DNA of 64,000 nt from Rhodococcus rhodochrous (lineage in GTDB: Bacteria > Actinomycetota > Actinomycetes > Mycobacteriales > Mycobacteriaceae): assembly GCF_900187265.1 (NCBI RefSeq), contig NZ_LT906450.1, positions 2,471,444 through 2,535,443 of the forward strand. The letters run 5' to 3'. A model generated the notes under the pieces. It had not been told where the DNA came from and made no database searches. It saw nothing but the letters and a program-made list of their open reading frames with translations. Below, in pieces: positions 20,966 through 29,430 of this stretch; positions within the stretch are counted from its first letter, which is position 1; each line of letters opens with the position of its first letter. A program made the position numbers and the translations under genes.

Positions 20966-22831
20966 GTGTCATTAGCTGCAGAAGCCGAGAATGCCGCGCG
21001 CGCATATGCGCAGTGGCAGGACGCGGTGGCGGGGGTGCTGGCCAAGTCCCGACGCGTTGACCCGGCCGAACTCGGACCCGAGCCGCAGCGTCTGCTCGAG
21101 ACCACGACCTACGACGACGTCACCGTCGCGCCGCTGTACGGCGTCCGCGACGAGCGCGACGAAGCGCCGCTGCCCGGTGAGTTCCCGTTCGTCCGCGGTG
21201 GCTCGTCCACGCGCGACGTCAACACCGGCTGGCTCGTGGACGTCCGGTTCACCGGCACCGACGCGGCCTCGGTCAACGAGCGCATCCTCGACGCCCTGAA
21301 CAACGGCGTCAGTTCGGTGTGGCTCGGTCTCGGCGCCGGCGCGGTCCCCGTGGACGCCCTCGACACCGCGCTCAACGGCGTGCTCCTCGATCTCGCGCCG
21401 GTCCGTCTCGACGCCGGTGCCGACGCGGTCGCAGCGACCACCGCCGTGTACTCCGTGCTCGACAACCGCACCGATGTCGAGGACCGCGCCGCCGTGCGCA
21501 TCTTCCTCGGTGCAGCGCCGCTCACCAGCGAGTTCTCCGAGCGTCCCGACGTGTCTCTCGCCGAGGCCGTCGAGCTGGCCCGCGCCGCCGCGGACCGCAC
21601 CGAAGCGGTGCGGGCCCTCACCGTGGACGGCACCGCCTTCCACAACGCCGGTTCGTCCGACGCCGAGGAACTCGGTGCCGCGATCGCCGCCGGCCTCGAC
21701 TACGTGCGAGCACTCGTCGACGCCGGGGTTCCCGTCGCTGCCGCGCTCGGTCAGCTCGAGTTCCGTCTCGCCGCGACCGACGACCAGTTCCAGACCATCG
21801 CCAAGTTCCGCGCGGGTCGTCAGGTGTGGGCGCGCGTCGCCCAGGTCGCCGGTGCCCCCGAGGCCGGCAACGCTCCGCAGCACGCCGTGACCTCCGCGGC
21901 GATGATGGCCCAGCGCGATCCGTGGGTGAACATGCTGCGCACGACCCTCGCCGCCTTCGGTGCGGGTGTCGGTGGCGCCGACGCCGTCACGGTCCTGCCG
22001 TTCGACTCCGCACTGCCGGCCGGTGTGCTCGAGGTGTCCGAGGCGTTCTCCGCGCGGATCGCCCGCAACACCCAGCTGCTGCTGCTCGAGGAGTCCAACC
22101 TCGGTCGCGTTCTCGATCCCGCCGCCGGTTCCTGGTACGTCGAGGAACTGACCGCGCAGATCGCGGAGAAGGCGTGGGGCTTCTTCCAGGAGATCGAGGC
22201 GGCCGGTGGCTACCGCGCCGCTCTCGAGTCGGGGCTGATCGCCGAGCGTGTCGCGCAGACGCGTGCCCGCCGCGAGTCCGACATCGCGCATCGCAAGTTC
22301 TCGGTGACCGGTGTCAACGAGTTCCCGAACCTGGCCGAGAAGCCGCTGCCGGTCGGTGTCGCCGAGGCCGGCGCCTCCGCCGCGCGGTACGCCGCGCCGT
22401 TCGAGGCGCTGCGCGACCGCTCCGACACCTACCTGGCCTCGCACGGTGCCCGCCCGCGGGTGCTGCTCGCCCCGCTCGGACCGATCGCCGAACACAACGT
22501 GCGTGCGACCTTCGCCGCGAACCTGCTCGCCGCCGGTGGCATCGAAGCGGTCAATCCCGGACCGCTCGATCTCGACGCCGACCTGTCGTCCCTGGTGGGC
22601 GACACCGGAACGTCCGTGGCCGTGCTGTGCGGCACCGACACCCGCTACGGCGAGCAGGCCGGTACGGCCACCGCTGCGCTGCGTGCGGCGGGGATCACGA
22701 CGGTGCTGCTGGCCGGACCCGAGAAGGCCGTGAAGGACGCGCAGGGCGACGATCGTCCGGACGGCTTCCTCACCGCGCGCATCGACGCCGTCGCCGCCCT
22801 CACCGACCTGCTGAACACTTTGGGAGCGTAA
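20966..22831 (+). CDS. mutA: Methylmalonyl-CoA mutase small subunit
   Basis: 621 residues, with a GTG start behind AGGAGGA. MutA is the non-catalytic partner of MutB; the cytosolic heterodimer interconverts (R)-methylmalonyl-CoA and succinyl-CoA, the last step of propionate, odd-chain fatty acid and Val/Ile breakdown. The chain shows the mutase barrel (for example [11 protein letters not shown] near residue 363) and a C-terminal B12-like domain that lacks the DxHxxG cobalamin motif, as expected for the small subunit. The stop is followed immediately by the GTG of mutB, so the two are co-translated. First gene of a four-gene run. Confidence 0.93.
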   Translation: MSLAAEAENAARAYAQWQDAVAGVLAKSRRVDPAELGPEPQRLLETTTYDDVTVAPLYGVRDERDEAPLPGEFPFVRGGSSTRDVNTGWLVDVRFTGTDAASVNERILDALNNGVSSVWLGLGAGAVPVDALDTALNGVLLDLAPVRLDAGADAVAATTAVYSVLDNRTDVEDRAAVRIFLGAAPLTSEFSERPDVSLAEAVELARAAADRTEAVRALTVDGTAFHNAGSSDAEELGAAIAAGLDYVRALVDAGVPVAAALGQLEFRLAATDDQFQTIAKFRAGRQVWARVAQVAGAPEAGNAPQHAVTSAAMMAQRDPWVNMLRTTLAAFGAGVGGADAVTVLPFDSALPAGVLEVSEAFSARIARNTQLLLLEESNLGRVLDPAAGSWYVEELTAQIAEKAWGFFQEIEAAGGYRAALESGLIAERVAQTRARRESDIAHRKFSVTGVNEFPNLAEKPLPVGVAEAGASAARYAAPFEALRDRSDTYLASHGARPRVLLAPLGPIAEHNVRATFAANLLAAGGIEAVNPGPLDLDADLSSLVGDTGTSVAVLCGTDTRYGEQAGTATAALRAAGITTVLLAGPEKAVKDAQGDDRPDGFLTARIDAVAALTDLLNTLGA

Positions 22832-25078
22832 GTGAGCATCGAACACGAAATCGGCAGCTTCGCCGACGTCCCGTTGACGGACCCGGCCGTGCCGGCGCCC
22901 ACCGCTCCCACCGCGGAGCAGGCCGCCGCGCTCATCGAGTCCGTCGCCGAGGCGAACAACTACGGCACCGAGGACGTCGTGTGGTCGACGCCCGAGGGAA
23001 TCGACGTCAAGCCGGTCTACACCAAGGCCGACCGCGACGCCGTCGTCGCCGAGGGTTACCCGCTCGGCAGCTACCCGGGTATCGCCCCGTTCGTGCGTGG
23101 GCCGTACCCGACGATGTACGTGAACCAGCCGTGGACCATCCGGCAGTACGCCGGCTTCTCCACCGCCGCCGAGTCCAACGCCTTCTACCGGCGCAACCTC
23201 GCCGCCGGTCAGAAGGGTCTGTCGGTGGCCTTCGACCTGGCCACGCACCGCGGCTACGACTCCGATCACCCGCGCGTGCAGGGTGACGTCGGTATGGCCG
23301 GTGTGGCGATCGACTCGATCCTCGACATGCGTCAGCTGTTCGACGGCATCGATCTGTCGCAGGTGTCGGTGTCGATGACCATGAACGGCGCGGTGCTGCC
23401 GATCCTGGCGCTGTACGTCGTGGCGGCGGAGGAGCAGGGCGTCAAGCCCGAGCAGCTGGCCGGAACCATTCAGAACGACATTCTGAAGGAGTTCATGGTC
23501 CGCAACACCTACATCTACCCGCCGAAGCCGTCGATGCGGATCATCTCCGACATCTTCGCGTACACCTCGGCGAAGATGCCGCGCTTCAACTCGATCTCGA
23601 TCTCCGGCTACCACATCCAGGAAGCCGGTGCGACGGCCGACCTCGAGCTCGCCTACACCCTCGCCGACGGCATGGAGTACATCCGCGCCGGACTCGACGC
23701 GGGCATGGACGTCGACAAGTTCGCGCCGCGCCTGTCGTTCTTCTGGGCGATCGGCATGAACTTCTTCATGGAGGTCGCGAAGCTTCGCGCAGGTCGCCTG
23801 CTGTGGAGCGAGCTCGTCGAGAAGTTCGGGGCGAAGAACCCGAAGTCGAAGTCGCTGCGTACCCACTCGCAGACCTCCGGCTGGTCGCTCACCGCGCAGG
23901 ACGTCTTCAACAACGTCGCGCGTACGTGCGTCGAGGCGATGGCCGCGACGCAGGGCCACACCCAGTCGCTGCACACCAACGCGCTCGACGAGGCGCTGGC
24001 GCTGCCCACCGATTTCTCGGCGCGCATCGCCCGCAACACCCAGCTGCTGCTGCAGCAGGAGTCGGGCACCACGCGGCCCATCGACCCGTGGGGCGGCTCG
24101 CACTACGTCGAGTGGCTCACCCACGAGCTCGCCAACAAGGCCCGCGCCCACATCGCCGAGGTCGAGGCCGCCGGCGGTATGGCGCAGGCCATCTCGGAGG
24201 GCATCCCGAAGCTGCGTATCGAGGAGGCGGCCGCCCGCACCCAGGCGCGCATCGATTCGGGTCGCCAGCCGGTCATCGGCGTCAACAAGTACCAGGTGAC
24301 CGAGGACCACGAGATCGAGGTCCTCAAGGTCGAGAACTCGCGTGTGCGGGCCGAGCAGCTGGCCAAGCTCGAGCAGCTGCGCGCCGACCGTGACGAGGAG
24401 GCCACCCGCGCCGCCCTCGACGCACTCACCCGCGCCGCCGGTGCGCAGAGCCAGGGTCTCGACAACAACCTGCTCGCGCTGGCCATCGACGCGGCCCGGG
24501 CGAAGGCCACCGTCGGTGAGATCTCGGACGCGCTGGAGAAGGTCTACGGCCGCCACCAAGCCGAGATCCGTACGATCAGCGGCGTGTACCGCGACGAGGC
24601 CGGTAAGGCCACCAACATCACCGCCGCGACCGAGCTGGTCGAGAAGTTCGCCGAGGAGGAGGGCCGTCGCCCCCGCATCCTCGTCGCGAAGATGGGCCAG
24701 GACGGTCACGACCGAGGCCAGAAGGTGATCGCCACGGCCTTCGCCGACCTCGGATTCGACGTCGACGTGGGACCGCTGTTCCAGACCCCCGAAGAGGTCG
24801 CCCAGCAGGCGGCCGACAACGACGTGCACGTCATCGGCGTGTCGTCGTTGGCTGCGGGTCACCTGACGTTGGTTCCTGCCCTCAAGCAGGCACTGGCCGA
24901 GGTGGGCCGCGAGGACATCATGATCGTCGTCGGTGGTGTCATCCCGCCGGGTGACTTCGACGAGCTCTACGCGGCGGGTGCGGCGGCGATCTTCCCGCCC
25001 GGCACCGTGATCGCGGATGCGGCGACCGGTCTGCTGACCAAGCTCGCCGCGCAGCTCGGCCACCACCTCGGAGGCTGA
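22832..25078 (+). CDS. mutB: Methylmalonyl-CoA mutase large (catalytic) subunit
   Basis: 748 residues starting at GTG directly after the mutA stop. The catalytic barrel has the N-terminal R-G-P-Y-P-T-M-Y and I-R-Q-Y-A-G-F-S-T segment and the substrate-binding S-G-Y-H-I-Q-E-A-G motif (about residue 255). The C-terminal Rossmann-like domain binds adenosylcobalamin through DGHDRG near residue 629, where the His ligates cobalt. It ends with an I-P-P-G motif and glycine-rich strands. Length and motifs match complete enzymes. MeaB is encoded 7 nt downstream, giving a full mutase/chaperone unit. Confidence 0.95.
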   Translation: MSIEHEIGSFADVPLTDPAVPAPTAPTAEQAAALIESVAEANNYGTEDVVWSTPEGIDVKPVYTKADRDAVVAEGYPLGSYPGIAPFVRGPYPTMYVNQPWTIRQYAGFSTAAESNAFYRRNLAAGQKGLSVAFDLATHRGYDSDHPRVQGDVGMAGVAIDSILDMRQLFDGIDLSQVSVSMTMNGAVLPILALYVVAAEEQGVKPEQLAGTIQNDILKEFMVRNTYIYPPKPSMRIISDIFAYTSAKMPRFNSISISGYHIQEAGATADLELAYTLADGMEYIRAGLDAGMDVDKFAPRLSFFWAIGMNFFMEVAKLRAGRLLWSELVEKFGAKNPKSKSLRTHSQTSGWSLTAQDVFNNVARTCVEAMAATQGHTQSLHTNALDEALALPTDFSARIARNTQLLLQQESGTTRPIDPWGGSHYVEWLTHELANKARAHIAEVEAAGGMAQAISEGIPKLRIEEAAARTQARIDSGRQPVIGVNKYQVTEDHEIEVLKVENSRVRAEQLAKLEQLRADRDEEATRAALDALTRAAGAQSQGLDNNLLALAIDAARAKATVGEISDALEKVYGRHQAEIRTISGVYRDEAGKATNITAATELVEKFAEEEGRRPRILVAKMGQDGHDRGQKVIATAFADLGFDVDVGPLFQTPEEVAQQAADNDVHVIGVSSLAAGHLTLVPALKQALAEVGREDIMIVVGGVIPPGDFDELYAAGAAAIFPPGTVIADAATGLLTKLAAQLGHHLGG

Positions 25079-25085
25079 CGTCGGC

Positions 25086-26135
25086 ATGAGCGACACCTCG
25101 GTCGGCGCCGCGCAGACCCGCCGACGGCAGATCGACGTCGACGCCCTCGCCGAGGCCGTGCTCGCCAACGAGCGGGCCGGCCTCGCGCGGGCGATAACGC
25201 TGATCGAGTCGACCCGCGACGACCATCGGGAGCAGGCGCAGCAGTTGCTGTTGCGCTTGCTCCCGAAGGCGGGCAACGCGATTCGTGTCGGTATCACGGG
25301 TGTGCCCGGTGTCGGCAAGTCGACCTTCATCGACGCGCTCGGCATGTATCTGCTCGAGCAGGGGCATCGGGTCGCGGTGCTGGCCGTCGACCCGTCGTCC
25401 ACCCGCACGGGTGGGTCGATCCTCGGCGACAAGACGCGGATGGCGCGTCTCGCGGTACAGCGGGACGCCTACATCCGCCCGTCGCCCTCGGCCGGCACGC
25501 TCGGCGGGGTCGCGAAGGCCACCCGCGAGACCATGGTGCTGCTCGAGGCCGCCGGATTCGACGTGATCCTCGTCGAGACCGTCGGTGTCGGGCAGTCCGA
25601 GGTGACCGTGGCCAACATGGTCGACACCTTCTGCTTCCTGACCCTGGCCCGCACCGGCGACCAGCTGCAGGGCATCAAGAAGGGCGTGCTCGAACTCGCC
25701 GATCTGGTGGCGGTCAACAAGGCCGACGGAGAGTTCGAACGCGACGCGCGGGTCGCCGCCCGCGAACTCGCCGGCGCGATGCGCATGGTGCATCCGCACG
25801 ACGCGATCTGGAAGCCGCCGGTGATCACCATGAGCGGCATGACCGGCAACGGTCTGGACACCTTCTGGAACACCGTGCTCGAGCACAAGAAGGTGCTCAC
25901 CGAGGCGGGTCTGTTCGACGAGAACCGGCGCCGCCAGCAGGTGGACTGGACGTGGACGATGGTGCACGACCAGCTGTTGCGTCGTCTCGAGACCTCCCCG
26001 CGTGTGCGGGCGATCCGCAAGGACGTCGAGGCCGGGGTGCGCGATGGTTCGTTGACCGCCGCGCTCGCCGCGCAACGTCTGCTCGATGCCTTCGACGGGG
26101 TGAACGACCCCGGAACATCCGGCGAGGATTCCTGA
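25086..26135 (+). CDS. meaB: MeaB/ArgK-type G-protein chaperone of methylmalonyl-CoA mutase
   Basis: 349 residues. This GTPase guards and reloads the cobalamin of MutB. Motifs: Walker A GVPGVGKS near residue 73; the L-A-V-D-P-S-S switch segment with T-G-G-S-I-L-G-D-K-T-R-M; E-T-V-G-V-G-Q-S-E; and the base-recognition N-K-A-D near residue 215. These are diagnostic of the MeaB/ArgK family. It begins 7 nt after mutB, and the next gene begins 4 nt after it, so the four genes form one transcript. Confidence 0.92.
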   Translation: MSDTSVGAAQTRRRQIDVDALAEAVLANERAGLARAITLIESTRDDHREQAQQLLLRLLPKAGNAIRVGITGVPGVGKSTFIDALGMYLLEQGHRVAVLAVDPSSTRTGGSILGDKTRMARLAVQRDAYIRPSPSAGTLGGVAKATRETMVLLEAAGFDVILVETVGVGQSEVTVANMVDTFCFLTLARTGDQLQGIKKGVLELADLVAVNKADGEFERDARVAARELAGAMRMVHPHDAIWKPPVITMSGMTGNGLDTFWNTVLEHKKVLTEAGLFDENRRRQQVDWTWTMVHDQLLRRLETSPRVRAIRKDVEAGVRDGSLTAALAAQRLLDAFDGVNDPGTSGEDS

Positions 26136-26139
26136 GCCC

Positions 26140-26868
26140 ATGAGCCGCCGCACGATCGCCGTCACCGTTCTCGGTGCGTTCGCGATCGTCGCGGCGGCTC
26201 ATCTCGTCTCCCAGGTGATCGCGCCGGATTCGGCGTTCACCGACGTCTCGCAGTGGTTCCTCATGCCGCTGCTCGCGCTCGGACCCGTCCTCGTCACCTC
26301 CGCGCCGCGCGACCGGTTGGTCGTGGGTACGCTTGTGGCACTGGGGTTCTCGTGGCTGGGGGACACCGCGCCCGATCTCGTCGACGGGGATGCCTCGTTC
26401 CTGGTGCTGGTGGGCTTCTTCCTGTGCGCCCAGCTCACCTACATCGTCGCGTTCCTGCCGTACCGGCGGTCGAGCGTGGCGCGGACCCGCCCGTGGGTGG
26501 TCGGTCTCTACGCCCTCGCGGTGATCGCCATGGTCGCCGTGTGCGCTTCGGCGGCAGGGATTCTCGTGGTCCCGATGGCGATCTACGCGTCGTGTCTCGC
26601 GGCGATGGCGGTGCTCGCCACCGGTGTGAACCGGACGGCGGCGGTCGGCGCGATGCTGTTCGTCGTCTCCGATGCGCTCATCGCCGTGCGTGCCTTCGTC
26701 GACGCGGATCTTCCTGCCATGGGGCTGTGGATCATGGCCACCTACATCGCGGCCCAGGCCCTGATCGTGCGCGGTGTGCTCACCGCGCACGATCGGAGCG
26801 GGCGGGCCTACAGGTCGAGCAGTTCCTTGGCGACGGTCACCGATGTCGCGGCGTCGAGCGACGGATAG
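26140..26868 (+). CDS. Lysoplasmalogenase-like YhhN/TMEM86 membrane protein
   Basis: 242 residues with about eight hydrophobic helices and the family pattern S-W-L-G-D in helix 3 and V-V-S-D-A-L-I-A in helix 7, where the acidic residues belong to the active site of lysoplasmalogenases. These integral membrane hydrolases cleave vinyl-ether lysophospholipids. It starts 4 nt after meaB, so it rides on the mutase operon, although no metabolic link is obvious. The last 61 bp overlap the convergent lipoprotein gene; the C-terminal tail after the last helix (Ser-rich) is probably not functional. Confidence 0.75.
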   Translation: MSRRTIAVTVLGAFAIVAAAHLVSQVIAPDSAFTDVSQWFLMPLLALGPVLVTSAPRDRLVVGTLVALGFSWLGDTAPDLVDGDASFLVLVGFFLCAQLTYIVAFLPYRRSSVARTRPWVVGLYALAVIAMVAVCASAAGILVVPMAIYASCLAAMAVLATGVNRTAAVGAMLFVVSDALIAVRAFVDADLPAMGLWIMATYIAAQALIVRGVLTAHDRSGRAYRSSSSLATVTDVAASSDG

Positions 26869-27431
26869 TCGCCCCACTGCCCGCCGGTGATGGACACCTC
26901 CACGTCGGGCAGCTGGATCTGGGTGACGGAGACGGCGGCGACCGAAACGGCCTCTCCCATGGTGTAGGCGACGCCGCCGGCGGCCTCGATGTCGGCGTCG
27001 GGAAGCAGTTCGAGACCGCCGGTTTCGAGGTCGCTCGCCGACGGAACGTTCCCGGATCCCGGCGCCAGCACGATCTCCACCGACCGGATCTCGTCGAGGT
27101 TCGTCGCGGTCTCCGGGGTCTCCCACGCGCAGTAGACGCTGTACTCGTCCACCCCGCTCGACGAACGCAGGCTCAGTCCTTCGATGTAGGGGGCGACGGC
27201 GGGCGCGACATCGTCGCACGAGTCGAAGCGGGCGAGGATGTCGCTGCCGAGGCCGGTCGGTTCGCCGAGGGCGTCGGCGTCGAAGGTGGTGGTGTCGAAG
27301 GCCGCGGAGTCGGCGTCCGAGGCGGTGGTGGAGGACGAGGCGTCGTCGCCGGAGGAGCACGCTCCGAGGAGCAGGGCGCCGGCGAGGGCCGCGGATGCGG
27401 CCGCGTATCGGGTCGGATTCACACGGCGCAT
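26808..27431 (-). CDS. Secreted lipoprotein of unknown function (paralogue 1)
   Basis: 207 residues. A short basic N-terminus and a hydrophobic core end in the lipobox L-L-G-A-C (Cys about residue 25), so it should be lipid-anchored outside the cytoplasmic membrane. A Ser/Thr/Asp-rich linker follows, then a domain with two cysteines about 36 residues apart (S-C-D-D-V and V-Y-C-A-W). The neighbour at 27501 has the same pattern and the same ending (A-K-E-L-L-D-L versus A-K-Q-L-L-G-L). They form a tandem duplicate pair. ATG 27431 fits the signal peptide best. Confidence 0.7.
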   Translation of the reverse strand: MRRVNPTRYAAASAALAGALLLGACSSGDDASSSTTASDADSAAFDTTTFDADALGEPTGLGSDILARFDSCDDVAPAVAPYIEGLSLRSSSGVDEYSVYCAWETPETATNLDEIRSVEIVLAPGSGNVPSASDLETGGLELLPDADIEAAGGVAYTMGEAVSVAAVSVTQIQLPDVEVSITGGQWGDYPSLDAATSVTVAKELLDL

Positions 27432-27500
27432 CGTAGCGTCCGTACGAGTTGTATGTGATCTTGGTTCCGCCCGGGCGGTCGAGGGCCGCGACACCGCGCG

Positions 27501-28079
27501 TTACAGCCCGAGAAGTTGCTTGGCGACCGCCACGCCGCCCGCCGGATCGAGGACCGTCGCGGCGTCGCGGCCGCCGACGGTGATCGACACGGAGGCCTGG
27601 GGGAGTTCGACGCCGGTCGCGGTGAAAGCGGTGCCGGCCATATTGATCGGCATGCTGTGCGCGAAACCGCCGGCCGCTTCGATGGCGGAATCGGGAAGCA
27701 CCACCAGGCCGGTCTTCGCCGCGGTGGCGGACGTGACGGTCTCGGGTTCGACGACGACCTCGACGGAACGGAGTCCGGAGGGCGGCTCACCGGCTGCGGC
27801 CTCCCACACGCAGTTCACGCGCTGGGAGCTCACGATGCCGCCGGGAGCGGGCGTCAGCCCGTCGATGTAGCGCTCGAGGGTCGCGCCGATGGCCTCGCAG
27901 CTGGGGAAGTTCTGCGCGATCTTCACCAGATACGGCGATTCGGCGGAGGCGGAGGTCGGGGAGTTGATGTCGGCTGCGTTGCGGATGCCGACCGTGGAAT
28001 CGTCCGAGGAACAGGCCGTCAGGGCGACGCCGGCGGTGAGAAAGACGAAGGCACCAGTATGTATTTGCTTTTGTCGCAC
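27501..28079 (-). CDS. Secreted lipoprotein of unknown function (paralogue 2)
   Basis: 192 residues from GTG 28079. The leader is followed by the lipobox A-L-T-A-C (Cys about residue 23). The mature part repeats the organisation of the neighbouring lipoprotein: S-C-E-A-I, then N-C-V-W-E about 38 residues later, then I-E-A-A-G-G and the A-K-Q-L-L-G-L ending. The start is supported by the TATTAT hexamer 6 nt upstream, which predicts a leaderless mRNA. The role is unknown. Confidence 0.7.
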   Translation of the reverse strand: MRQKQIHTGAFVFLTAGVALTACSSDDSTVGIRNAADINSPTSASAESPYLVKIAQNFPSCEAIGATLERYIDGLTPAPGGIVSSQRVNCVWEAAAGEPPSGLRSVEVVVEPETVTSATAAKTGLVVLPDSAIEAAGGFAHSMPINMAGTAFTATGVELPQASVSITVGGRDAATVLDPAGGVAVAKQLLGL

Positions 28080-28085
28080 GCGGGC

Positions 28086-28091
28086 ATAATA
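28086..28091 (-). promoter_or_regulatory. -10 hexamer of a leaderless promoter
   Basis: On the minus strand TATTAT is followed by 6 nt (GCCCGC) and then GTG 28079. This is a near-perfect -10 element placed for transcription to begin at the start codon. Confidence 0.6.
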
Positions 28092-28095
28092 GCGA

Positions 28096-29136
28096 TTATC
28101 GAGCGCCGTCGGGGAAGCGTGGTGACGGGGTGGAATCGAGGCGAGTTTCGTTGTGTCCGGGCACCTCCCGACGCTCCGGACGGGCACCTGCGAGAGGCGC
28201 CGCGTCGGCGCCTTCGAGCAGCGCCACCGGCGTCGGCTGCGCCAGCGGTTCGAGCGAACCGCTCTTCTCCGCCGGGGTGAGGCGCGAACGCTTCCAGGAC
28301 ACGATCAGCAGGGTGAGCCAGGCGGCGACGATGGCGAGGTAGAGCACCGCCAGTGCCGTCCCGGAGAGATCGAAGGTCTTGGCGAGCTTGTGCGCGTTGG
28401 TCAGCACGATGACACCGCCGACACCGGTACCGAGCAGGGTCGCGGGGACCCGGCTGACCAGCCACGCCGCGACGGGCGCCGCGAGAGCACCGCCGAGGGC
28501 GAGACCGGCGACGATGACCAGATTGCCGAGCGAGTCGTGGCCGAGCCCGAACAGGAAACCGATGCTCGCCGCGACCGCGACGAGGAACTCCGAGGCGCTC
28601 ACCGATCCGATCACGGTGCGCGGCGCCGTCTTTCCGCGGGAGAGCAGAGTGCTGGTGGTGATCGGTCCCCATCCGCCACCGCCGCTCGCATCGATGAACC
28701 CACCGAAGAATCCGAGCGGGGACAGGAATTTCGCGGTGTGCGGGGAGGTGCGGGCATGCGCGACCGCAGGAGGCCGCACCGAGAAGCGCAACGCGACGTA
28801 CACGCCGATGGCCAGCAGGATCCCGGCGGTCACCGGTTCGGCGGCCTCGGTCGACAGCCCCGACAGCACGGTCGCGCCGAGGAAGGCGCCGATGGCACCG
28901 GGCACGCCGAGCCGCAGCACGACCTTCCAGTCGATATTGCGGAAACGCCAGTGCGAAGCACCCGAGACGAGGGTGGTTCCCACCTCGGCGAGGTGCACCG
29001 CGGCGCTCGCGTGCGCCGGACCGACACCGCTGAACAGCAGCAGGGTGGTCGCGGTGACACCGAAGGCCATGCCGAGTGCGCCGTCGACGAGCTGTGCGCC
29101 GACACCGACGAGCGTGAAGATGAGCAGATTGAACAT
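28096..29136 (-). CDS. TauE/SafE-family sulfite/organosulfur exporter
   Basis: 346 residues with about eight hydrophobic segments in two repeated halves. The first half carries G-A-Q-L-V-D-G-A-L-G-M-A-F-G-V and the second F-G-G-F-I-D-A-S-G-G-G-G-W-G-P, the paired family motifs. TauE/SafE proteins of the inner membrane are thought to export sulfite, sulfoacetate or related anions, or to serve thiol/sulfur balance. The last 60 residues are a soluble charged tail. A ribosome site (GGAG) lies 8 nt before ATG 29136. A Cys-rich leader ORF and hairpins precede it (29142-29307), strongly suggesting control by cysteine supply. Confidence 0.82.
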   Translation of the reverse strand: MFNLLIFTLVGVGAQLVDGALGMAFGVTATTLLLFSGVGPAHASAAVHLAEVGTTLVSGASHWRFRNIDWKVVLRLGVPGAIGAFLGATVLSGLSTEAAEPVTAGILLAIGVYVALRFSVRPPAVAHARTSPHTAKFLSPLGFFGGFIDASGGGGWGPITTSTLLSRGKTAPRTVIGSVSASEFLVAVAASIGFLFGLGHDSLGNLVIVAGLALGGALAAPVAAWLVSRVPATLLGTGVGGVIVLTNAHKLAKTFDLSGTALAVLYLAIVAAWLTLLIVSWKRSRLTPAEKSGSLEPLAQPTPVALLEGADAAPLAGARPERREVPGHNETRLDSTPSPRFPDGAR

Positions 29137-29141
29137 GCGTT

Positions 29142-29192
29142 GGCTCCGAAAGCTGGAAGAACCCGAAAAGCTGGACGAGCGCCGAAGCGCTC
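29142..29192 (-). promoter_or_regulatory. Candidate cysteine-responsive attenuator before tauE
   Basis: Two hairpins can form between the leader ORF and tauE. The first is a perfect 6-bp stem with a UUCG tetraloop (GAGCGC/GCGCTC, 29177-29192) that includes part of the leader stop codon. The second pairs minus-strand GGTTCT (29158-29163) with GGAGCC (29142-29147), which contains the tauE ribosome site. Where the ribosome pauses on the leader Cys codons would decide which structure exists. Pairing is read by eye. Confidence 0.5.
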
Positions 29193-29307
29193 AGCAACAC
29201 TCCCGGGTGCAACACAGACAATCGAAGCAGGCGCCGCGACGGGTCGGCCAGAACGGCATGAGCGCGAGGCGAGCGGCCGGAGCCATCTCGGTACTCGTCG
29301 CAGCCAT
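29191..29307 (-). CDS. 38-residue polycysteine leader peptide
   Basis: A short ORF from ATG 29307 with a perfect Shine-Dalgarno (TGAGGA, 7 nt spacing). It ends in CFDCLCCTRECC, that is six Cys codons in the last twelve, directly before the stop, and 54 nt ahead of the tauE-type gene on the same strand. Polycysteine short ORFs that work as cysteine-responsive attenuators are known in mycobacteria, upstream of sulfur genes. Here the ORF has a ribosome site rather than a leaderless start. The peptide itself need have no function. Confidence 0.65.
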   Translation of the reverse strand: MAATSTEMAPAARLALMPFWPTRRGACFDCLCCTRECC

Positions 29308-29430
29308 GGTCACGTCCTCAGGTCTCGTTCCGCGCGCGGATCGTTCGGTCCGGTCGAGCATAGCCCGTTCCCGCGGCGGAGCCACACTCGGCGGGCCCGG
29401 CGCGCCCCGGTCGGCGCGCCGGACGCGAGG

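Noticed and set aside
20972-25432. A 1,486-codon open frame on the minus strand, opposite mutA-mutB-meaB.
   Set aside because: It is the mirror of three certain genes in GC-rich DNA; its composition is low-complexity and it has no motifs.
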